From Bacteroidaceae bacterium (GTDB lineage: Bacteria > Bacteroidota > Bacteroidia > Bacteroidales > Bacteroidaceae): 56,764 nt of DNA. Shown piece by piece: positions 50,752 through 56,764 of the stretch. The stretch is taken from positions 1 to 56,764 of the forward strand of contig JAFSWM010000115.1 in assembly GCA_017444485.1 (NCBI GenBank), in the 5' to 3' direction. Position 1 is the first letter of the stretch, and every line of letters begins with the position of its first letter. The notes below the pieces were generated by a model. That model made no database searches. It was not told the origin of the DNA and saw only the letters and a list, made by a program, of their open reading frames with translations. The translations under genes and the position numbers were made by a program.

Positions 50752-53217
50752 ATGAACATCTCATACAACTGGCTCAGAGAATACGTGCGCTGCCCGCTCA
50801 GCGCAGAAGAGGCCGCCGCCGCCCTGACCGCCATCGGGCTTGAAGTGGGCGGTGTGGAAGAGGCCGAGACCATACGCGGCGGGCTGCGCGGACTGGTGGT
50901 GGGCAAGGTGCTTACCTGCGAGCCCCACCCCGACAGCGACCACATGCACGTCTGCACCGTGGATCTCGGAACGGACGAGCCCGCACAGATCGTTTGCGGC
51001 GCACCCAACGTAGCCGCCGGACAGAAAGTCATCGTGGCCACCCTCGGCACCAAACTCTATGACGGCGACAAGGAATTCACCATCAAGAAGTCGAAACTGC
51101 GCGGCGTGGAGAGTTGCGGCATGATCTGTGCCGAAGACGAGATTGGCGTGGGCACCAGCCACGAAGGGATCATGGTGCTCCCTGAGGACACACCCGTGGG
51201 GATGCCTGCGGCAGAGTACTTCAACGTGGAGAGCGACTACATCCTTGAAGTGGACATCACGCCCAACCGCGCCGACGCCTGTTCGCACTACGGTGTGGCG
51301 CGCGACCTCTATGCATGGCTCGTGCAGAATGGATACGACACGGAACTGAAGCGCCCCTCGGTAGAGGATTTTGCCGCCGATAACCACGACCTCGACATCC
51401 CTGTGCGCATTGAGAATGCCGAGGCGTGCCCGCGCTATGCCGCCGTGACGCTGACGGGATGCGAGGTGAAGGAGAGTCCCGACTGGCTGAAGCGCAGGCT
51501 CACCGCCATCGGCCTGCGACCGATCAATAACATCGTGGACGTCACCAACTATATCATGATGGCCTACGGTCAGCCGCTCCACTGCTTCGACGCCGACATG
51601 ATTGAGGGCGGCGAGGTGGTGGTACGCACCCTGCCCGAGGGCACGCCATTTGTCACCCTCGATGGCGAGACGCACACGCTCTCTGAGCGCGACTTGGCCA
51701 TCTGCAACACCAAGGAAGCCATGTGCATCGCCGGCGTGTTCGGCGGGAAAGGCTCTGGCACCTACGACACCACGCGCAACGTGCTCCTCGAAAGCGCCTA
51801 TTTCCACCCCACGTGGATTCGTAAGAGTGCACGGCGCCATGGGCTCAGCACCGACGCGTCGTTCCGCTTCGAGCGGGGCATCGACCCTGCTGGGCAGGTC
51901 TATGCTGTCAAGGCGGCAGCACTGCTCATCAAAGAACTGGCCGGAGGCAAGATTTCCATGGACATGCGCCACGTCGTGGCACGCGAACTGCCACAGACCT
52001 TCCGCGTGGAGTTCCCGTACAAATACCTCAACGACCTCGCCGGCAAGGAAATCCCCGCCGAGACAGTGAAGAGCATCGCCACCTCGCTGGAGATGCAGAT
52101 TGTGGAGGAGCGTCCAGATGGTTTGACGCTCGATGTGCCGGCCTACCGCGTGGACGTGCAGCGTCCGTGCGACGTGGCCGAGGACATCCTGCGCATCTAC
52201 GGCTACAACAACGTGGAGATACCCAGCAGCGTCAAGTCGAGCCTCACCGTGGAGACCGCCACCGACCGCTCCTACCGCTTGCAGCAACTCATCAGCGAGC
52301 AACTCGTCGGTGCAGGATACCGCGAAATCATGAACAACTCCCTCACCCGCGAGGCCTACTACACCGACCTGAAGGACTATGCTGCCGAAGGATTGGTGCG
52401 TGTGCTCAACCCCCTGAGCAGCGACCTCGGCGTGATGCGCCGCACGCTGCTCTTCGGCGGATTGGAGAGCCTGCGTCGCAACATCAACCGCAAGGCCGCC
52501 GACCTCGCACTCTTCGAGTTCGGCAACTGCTACAAGTACGACGCCACGCGCCGCAACCCTGAAAAGGAACTTGCCCCCTACAGCGAGACGTTGCGCCTGG
52601 GCCTATGGCTCACCGGTAAGCGCGTGAGCGGCTCGTGGGCACACGCCGACGAGGACACCTCGGTATTCCAACTCAAGGCCGCCGTGCTGAACGTGATAAA
52701 GCGCCTCGGCGTGCCAATGAAGGCCTATGTCGCAGAGACTGGCAGCAACGACATCTTCGCTACCTCGCTCGCCATCAAGGAGCGCGGCGGGAAAGTGGTG
52801 GCTGAGTTCGGACAGGTGGCGAAAGCCGTCACTGCACGCCTCGACATCGCACAGCCGGTCTATTTCGCCGAACTGGACTGGAACGCGCTGATGAAAGCCT
52901 CGGCCCGAGCCAAACTTTCTTTCAGCGAACTGCCCAAGTTCCCCGCTGTGAGCCGCGACCTGGCCCTGCTCGTCGATAAGAGTGTGCCCTTTGCCGACAT
53001 TGAGCGCATCGCCCTACAGAGCGAGAAGAAACTGCTCAAGAGCGTGCATCTATTCGACGTGTACGAGGGTAAGAACCTGCCCGCTGGCAAGAAGAGTTAC
53101 GCCGTAAACTTCATGCTGCAGGACGACGCCCGCACAATGAGCGATGCTCAGACCGACGCCATCATGCACAAGATCATCACAAACTTACAAAAACAACTTA
53201 ACGCCTCACTCAGATAA
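50752..53217 (+). CDS. pheT: Phenylalanine-tRNA ligase beta subunit
   Basis: An 821-aa PheT, the tRNA-binding and editing subunit of phenylalanyl-tRNA synthetase. The EMAP-like tRNA-binding domain (about 40-150) has HPDSDHMHVC; B3/B4 editing, B5 and core domains follow (DITPNRADACSHYGVARD, LRPINNIVDVTNYIM), and the C-terminal FDX-ACB domain (about 725-821) includes PAVSRDLALLV. The length is normal. pheS is not in the window. The yebC-like gene begins 12 bp after its stop. Confidence 0.97.
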   Translation: MNISYNWLREYVRCPLSAEEAAAALTAIGLEVGGVEEAETIRGGLRGLVVGKVLTCEPHPDSDHMHVCTVDLGTDEPAQIVCGAPNVAAGQKVIVATLGTKLYDGDKEFTIKKSKLRGVESCGMICAEDEIGVGTSHEGIMVLPEDTPVGMPAAEYFNVESDYILEVDITPNRADACSHYGVARDLYAWLVQNGYDTELKRPSVEDFAADNHDLDIPVRIENAEACPRYAAVTLTGCEVKESPDWLKRRLTAIGLRPINNIVDVTNYIMMAYGQPLHCFDADMIEGGEVVVRTLPEGTPFVTLDGETHTLSERDLAICNTKEAMCIAGVFGGKGSGTYDTTRNVLLESAYFHPTWIRKSARRHGLSTDASFRFERGIDPAGQVYAVKAAALLIKELAGGKISMDMRHVVARELPQTFRVEFPYKYLNDLAGKEIPAETVKSIATSLEMQIVEERPDGLTLDVPAYRVDVQRPCDVAEDILRIYGYNNVEIPSSVKSSLTVETATDRSYRLQQLISEQLVGAGYREIMNNSLTREAYYTDLKDYAAEGLVRVLNPLSSDLGVMRRTLLFGGLESLRRNINRKAADLALFEFGNCYKYDATRRNPEKELAPYSETLRLGLWLTGKRVSGSWAHADEDTSVFQLKAAVLNVIKRLGVPMKAYVAETGSNDIFATSLAIKERGGKVVAEFGQVAKAVTARLDIAQPVYFAELDWNALMKASARAKLSFSELPKFPAVSRDLALLVDKSVPFADIERIALQSEKKLLKSVHLFDVYEGKNLPAGKKSYAVNFMLQDDARTMSDAQTDAIMHKIITNLQKQLNASLR

Positions 53218-53229
53218 ACACACACCACT

Positions 53230-53961
53230 ATGGGAAGAGCATTCGAATACCGCAAAGCCAGCAAACTCAAGCGCTGGGGCCACATGGCCAAAACCTTCAC
53301 CCGCATAGGCAAGCAGATCGCTATCGCCGTGAAAGCCAGCGGCCCCGAGCCCGAGAACAACCCCGCCCTGCGCGCCATCATCGCCACCGCCAAGCGCGAG
53401 AACATGCCCAAGGACAACATTGAGCGTGCCATCAAGAACGCCATGGGCAAGGACCAGAGCGACTACAAGACCATGACCTATGAGGGCTACGGCCCTCACG
53501 GCATCGCTATCTTCGTGGACACGCTCACCGACAACCCCACACGCACCGTGGGCGACGTGCGTAGCGTCTTCAACAAGTTCAACGGCAACCTCGGCACGAT
53601 GGGCAGCCTCGCATTCCTCTTCGACCACAAGTGCGTCTTCACCTTCAAGAAGAAGGACGGCATCGACATGGACGAACTCATCCTCGACCTCATCGACTAT
53701 GGTGTGGAGGATGAGTACGACACCGACGAGGAGGAAGGCACCATCACCATCTACGGCGATCCGAAGAGTTACGGCGAGATACAGAAGCACCTCGAGGAGA
53801 GCGGCTTCGAAGAGGTGGGCGGCGAGTTCACCTACATCCCCAACGACCTCAAGGACGTCACCCCCGAGCAGCGCGCCTCTATCGACAAGATGGTGGAGAA
53901 ACTCGAGGAGTTCGACGACGTGCAGACCGTCTATACCAACATGAAGCCGGAGGAGGCTTGA
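53230..53961 (+). CDS. YebC/PmpR-family protein
   Basis: A 243-aa YebC-family protein. GRAFEYRKASKLKRWGHMAK at the N-terminus, ENMPKDNIERAIKNAMG and an acidic C-terminal domain (LEESGFEEVGGEFTYIPND) are typical. Family members act as DNA-binding regulators or, in some lineages, as translation factors that relieve ribosome stalling. It lies 12 bp after pheT and is probably co-transcribed, which fits a translation role (inference). Confidence 0.94.
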   Translation: MGRAFEYRKASKLKRWGHMAKTFTRIGKQIAIAVKASGPEPENNPALRAIIATAKRENMPKDNIERAIKNAMGKDQSDYKTMTYEGYGPHGIAIFVDTLTDNPTRTVGDVRSVFNKFNGNLGTMGSLAFLFDHKCVFTFKKKDGIDMDELILDLIDYGVEDEYDTDEEEGTITIYGDPKSYGEIQKHLEESGFEEVGGEFTYIPNDLKDVTPEQRASIDKMVEKLEEFDDVQTVYTNMKPEEA

Positions 53962-54028
53962 GGGCTACATACTAGAGGTACACTCGGCAACCTTGGTATG
54001 CCTGCTCTGTGACTTTACGCATCGAAAT

Positions 54029-54829
54029 ATGGCAAAGATTACTGTACAAGACACACAGATAACAGTCATCAAGAAAAATGAAGAAGACTATATTAGCCTT
54101 ACAGATATGCTAAAGGCTAAGGATGGTGATTTCTTCTTTTCCAATTGGTTGCGCAACCGCAACACAATAGAGTTTCTCGGAATATGGGAGCGGTTGATGA
54201 ACCCTGATTTTAATTGTGCCGAATTCGACATAATTAAATCACAGGCCGGACTGAACCGTTTCCGCCTTAGTGCTAAAGAATGGACTGAGAAGACTAATGC
54301 CATTGGTATAGTTTCTAAGGCAGGACGCTATGGGGGCACCTATGCCCACAAGGACATCGCCTTTGAGTTCGCCATGTGGATAAGTCCAGAGTTCAAGGTT
54401 TATCTGATACGCGAGTTCCAACGCCTAAAAGATAAAGAGCAAGAACTCCTTGGGTGGACTGCTAAGCGTGAACTCACTAAGATAAACTACCGCATACACA
54501 CCGATGCTATCAAGCAGAACCTGATTCCTGAAAAAGTCACCAAGGCTCAGGCCAGCATCATCTATGCCGAAGAAGCAGATGTATTGAATGTGGCTATGTT
54601 TGGGCAGACTGCCAGCCAATGGCGCGCTGCCCATCCTGAACAGAAAGGGAATATCCGTGATTATGCCTCTATCAACGAACTCATCTGCTTGGCTAATATG
54701 GAGAACATTAATGCCGTTCTTATCAGCGAAGGTGTACCACAGAGCGACCGCCTGGTACGCCTTAATCAAATAGCCATCAATCAAATGAGTGTGTTGGAGA
54801 ACAATGAGAGCAGGAACTTGCTCAAATGA
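54029..54829 (+). CDS. KilA-N domain protein
   Basis: A protein of 266 aa with an N-terminal KilA-N DNA-binding domain (about 1-120: DYISLTDMLKAKDGDFFF, FNCAEFDIIKSQAG, GRYGGTYAHKDIAFEFAMW) and a helical C-terminal region with AKRELTKINYRIHTDAI. KilA-N is common in phages and mobile DNA. The gene is visibly more AT-rich than its neighbours, indicating transfer. No other phage gene adjoins it. MAKITVQDTQ at 54029 is the preferred start over 53993. Confidence 0.85.
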   Translation: MAKITVQDTQITVIKKNEEDYISLTDMLKAKDGDFFFSNWLRNRNTIEFLGIWERLMNPDFNCAEFDIIKSQAGLNRFRLSAKEWTEKTNAIGIVSKAGRYGGTYAHKDIAFEFAMWISPEFKVYLIREFQRLKDKEQELLGWTAKRELTKINYRIHTDAIKQNLIPEKVTKAQASIIYAEEADVLNVAMFGQTASQWRAAHPEQKGNIRDYASINELICLANMENINAVLISEGVPQSDRLVRLNQIAINQMSVLENNESRNLLK

Positions 54830-54873
54830 TATGAGCAAGTAGGCGGCCCACACCACTCTCCCTCCGCACTCCG

Positions 54874-54924
54874 CCGAACACAAAGCCCCCCGAGCCATAG
54901 CGGTTCGGGGGGCATTGTGTTCGG
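54874..54924 (+). terminator. Long hairpin terminator after the KilA-N gene
   Basis: Outer stem CCGAACACA (54874-54882) with TGTGTTCGG (54916-54924) and inner GCCCCCCGA (54885-54893) with TCGGGGGGC (54905-54913) form a nearly continuous 20-bp stem. It lies between convergent genes. Confidence 0.7.
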
Positions 54925-54969
54925 GGAAGATAGGCCGCGGCGATGGGCGGGCGGCGGGAGTGATGCAAA

Positions 54970-55032
54970 CCTGGGAGCGTGGACGTCTCGTCCGCGAATA
55001 ACCTGGGAGCGTGGGCGTCCTCGCCTGCAGGT
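54970..55032. repeat. GC-rich hairpin repeat, copies 3 and 4 (reverse orientation)
   Basis: Two direct copies start with CCTGGGAGCGTGG at 54970 and 55002, each followed by a short inverted repeat (GGACG/GTCC, GGGCG/CGCC). On the minus strand they read as the family at 31-56 and 34324-34352. The array ends at the gpmI stop codon. Confidence 0.7.
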
Positions 55033-56573
55033 CAGTCTGCTATGAGGTCGTTGCCGGTCATCTCCTTGGGCTGCGGCAGTCCGAGGATGTGGAGCAACGA
55101 GGGAGCCACGTCGGCCAGGATGCCATCGCTCACCTTGGCGCTCTTGTTGTCAGTGACATAGATGAACGGCACGGGGTTGAGCGAGTGTGCGGTGTTGGGC
55201 GTGCCGTCCTCGTTGAGGGCGTGGTCGGCATTGCCGTGGTCGGCGATGATGATGGCTTCGTAGCCCGTTTGTCGGGCGGCGGTGATGACGTCGCGCACAC
55301 AGTTGTCAATGGCGGTCACGGCCTTCTCTATGGCGCTATATACGCCGGTGTGGCCCACCATGTCGCCGTTGGCGAAGTTCACCACAATGAAGTCGTAGCG
55401 GTCCTCGCGGATGGCGGCGCAGAGTTTGTCTTTCACCTCGTAGGCGCTCATCTCGGGCTTGAGGTCGTAGGTGGCCTCTTTGGGCGAGGGCACAAGGATG
55501 CGGTCCTCGCCGTCGAAGGGTGCTTCGCGCCCGCCGTTGAAGAAGAAGGTGACGTGGGCGTACTTCTCGGTCTCGGCGGTGTGGAGTTGGCTGAGGCCTT
55601 GTGCGCTGAGGTATTCGCCAAGGGTGTTGTCCACGTTCTCTTTGGGGAAGAGGATGTGCACGCCGGTGAAGGAGGCGTCGTAGGGCGTCATGCAGAAGTA
55701 TTGCAGGCCGGGGATGGTCTTCATTCCCTGCTCGGGCATGTCTTGCTGGGTGAGCACGATGGTGAGTTCCTTGGCGCGGTCGTTGCGGTAGTTGAAGAAG
55801 ATGACGGCATCGCCCTCCTTGATACGTCCGTCCACGTTGGCGTTCACCAGGGGCTCCATGAATTCGTCGGTGTCCTTGTGGTCCTCGCTGTCGCGGTCGT
55901 AGCATCCCTGCACGGCTTGCACCATGTCGGTCTCCTGTCGGCCCTTGCCTTCAACGAGTTGGTCGTAGGCCACTTTGATGCGGTCCCATCGCTTGTCGCG
56001 GTCCATGGCGTAGAAGCGTCCGATGATGCTGCCCACGTGTGCGCCGTATTTGTTGCAGTGGGCGGTGAGCGCGTCGATGAATCCCTTGCCGCTCTTGGGG
56101 TCGGTGTCACGTCCGTCCATGAAGCAATGCACGTAGGTGCGCTCGGCGATGCCATACTCGGCGGCTATCTCAATGAGTTTGAAGAGGTGGTCGAGCGAGG
56201 AGTGCACGCCGCCGTCGCTGGTGAGGCCCATGAGGTGCAGTCCCTTGCCGCTCTCTTTGGCGTAGCCGTATGCGCGGCGTATCTCGGGGTTGTCGAGGAT
56301 AGAACCGTCGCGGCAGGCGCGGTTGATCTTCACCAGGTCTTGATAAACGATGCGTCCGGCGCCGATGTTGAGGTGTCCCACCTCGGAGTTTCCCATCTGT
56401 CCGTCGGGCAGTCCCACGTTCTCGCCCGATGCCAGCAGCCTCGAGTGCGGGCACTCGTCGTTCAGGCTGTCGAGGAAGGGTGTGGGCGTGCTCCATATCA
56501 CGTCGTCTTTCTGTTGGTCGCCGATGCCCCATCCGTCGAGAATCATCAGCAGTGCTTTTTTGCGTATAGCCAT
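55032..56573 (-). CDS. gpmI: 2,3-bisphosphoglycerate-independent phosphoglycerate mutase
   Basis: A 513-aa manganese-dependent phosphoglycerate mutase interconverting 3- and 2-phosphoglycerate in glycolysis. MILDGWG provides the first metal Asp; Ser63 in [17 protein letters not shown] is the phospho-acceptor; [12 protein letters not shown] and [12 protein letters not shown] complete the site. The ATG at 56573 is chosen because an upstream in-frame start at 56645 would cross the -7 box. The length is standard. Transcribed alone. Confidence 0.96.
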   Translation of the reverse strand: MAIRKKALLMILDGWGIGDQQKDDVIWSTPTPFLDSLNDECPHSRLLASGENVGLPDGQMGNSEVGHLNIGAGRIVYQDLVKINRACRDGSILDNPEIRRAYGYAKESGKGLHLMGLTSDGGVHSSLDHLFKLIEIAAEYGIAERTYVHCFMDGRDTDPKSGKGFIDALTAHCNKYGAHVGSIIGRFYAMDRDKRWDRIKVAYDQLVEGKGRQETDMVQAVQGCYDRDSEDHKDTDEFMEPLVNANVDGRIKEGDAVIFFNYRNDRAKELTIVLTQQDMPEQGMKTIPGLQYFCMTPYDASFTGVHILFPKENVDNTLGEYLSAQGLSQLHTAETEKYAHVTFFFNGGREAPFDGEDRILVPSPKEATYDLKPEMSAYEVKDKLCAAIREDRYDFIVVNFANGDMVGHTGVYSAIEKAVTAIDNCVRDVITAARQTGYEAIIIADHGNADHALNEDGTPNTAHSLNPVPFIYVTDNKSAKVSDGILADVAPSLLHILGLPQPKEMTGNDLIAD

Positions 56574-56612
56574 AGCGTGTGTGTTTTGTGTTTGAGTTTC
56601 TGTTTCCGCGTG

Positions 56613-56620
56613 CAAAAGTA
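56613..56620 (-). promoter_or_regulatory. -7 promoter box for gpmI
   Basis: TACTTTTG on the minus strand, 39 nt before the gpmI ATG. Confidence 0.6.
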
Positions 56621-56691
56621 AGGAAAATGCCCCACACGCGCTCACTTCCTGCGTTCGTTCTTCGCCGCCGCCCGCCGTTTACGGCAAAGAA

Positions 56692-56724
56692 ATCCCCCGC
56701 GTCGGGCCATGCGGCGCGGGGGAT
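56692..56724. terminator. Hairpin at the right edge
   Basis: ATCCCCCGCG (56692-56701) pairs perfectly with CGCGGGGGAT (56715-56724). It probably ends a minus-strand transcript entering from outside the window. Confidence 0.55.
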
Positions 56725-56764
56725 GCGTATTTATATTGTGGGCAAAAGACTGGCTTTGCGCTCA

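Noticed and set aside
55011..56621. Long open frame (536 aa) opposite gpmI
   Set aside because: gpmI is complete with all catalytic motifs; the antisense product is Val/His-rich with no family features.

Overview
The window is a stretch of Bacteroidota (Bacteroidales) chromosome. The evidence is the recurrent TAnnTTTG-type -7 promoter boxes, a SCGG-acidic lipoprotein signal, a TonB receptor, a secreted protein with a Prevotella/Bacteroides-type C-terminal tail, and Bacteroidales gene orders (psd-pssA-DUF4834; coaX-OMP-lptC-corC; lpxD-lpxC-lpxA). Most of the DNA is GC-rich, which would suit a Prevotellaceae-like lineage, but the species cannot be named from this sequence alone. Coding density is high; I recognise one tRNA (Leu, CAA), no rRNA, no CRISPR array and no transposase.

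Layout. 1-11.2 kb is housekeeping: a C69 dipeptidase, nadC, rlmH, a short DnaJ protein, phosphatidylethanolamine synthesis (psd, pssA), a glycosyltransferase, radC, a metal-sulfur assembly factor, an LpxH-type phosphoesterase and a NatAB-like ABC exporter. 11.3-16.2 kb is an accessory, defence-like island: a three-gene DUF3791/DUF3990 (ADP-ribosyltransferase-like) module, an EcoRI-family adenine methyltransferase, three 22-bp near-palindromic repeats, a DUF262-HNH nuclease, an AT-rich DUF1016 nuclease and a palindromic MITE-like element. 16.3-29.3 kb holds surface and metabolic genes: a 908-aa secreted repeat protein, an esterase/ATP-grasp pair, mltG, a HAD phosphatase, panB, a lipoprotein, a TonB receptor and a HerA-like ATPase bracketed by inverted hairpin elements. 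29.4-38.5 kb carries tRNA-Leu, rnr, a RelA-type (p)ppGpp synthetase, coaX, an outer-membrane protein, lptC and a CorC-like protein. 38.5-48.4 kb has a secreted endonuclease/phosphatase, an ECF sigma/anti-sigma pair with its own ECF-type promoter, the lipid A genes lpxA/lpxC/lpxD, a PepSY membrane protein and an ABC-ATPase operon. 48.5-56.6 kb has a 41-aa small gene, a Nif3-like protein, a zinc-ribbon protein, pheT, a YebC-family gene, a KilA-N gene and gpmI.

The genes supply several linked envelope functions: phospholipid synthesis (psd, pssA), lipid A synthesis (lpxA, lpxC, lpxD, an LpxH-like enzyme), LPS export (lptC) and peptidoglycan chain release (mltG). panB and coaX both serve coenzyme A synthesis. 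rlmH, rnr, pheT, tRNA-Leu and relA serve translation and its stress control.

The most unusual content is non-coding. Two loci carry a bipartite element of 13-bp repeats, one array forward and one inverted around a spacer. Two loci carry a heptamer-armed hairpin with a shared 31-nt centre, in opposite orientation around one gene. There are two 22-bp-period arrays, a palindromic element of about 200 bp, and several genes whose start codons lie only 4-8 nt after the -7 box, implying leaderless messages. The best candidates for undescribed systems are the methyltransferase/repeat/DUF262-HNH unit and the DUF3990 three-gene module.
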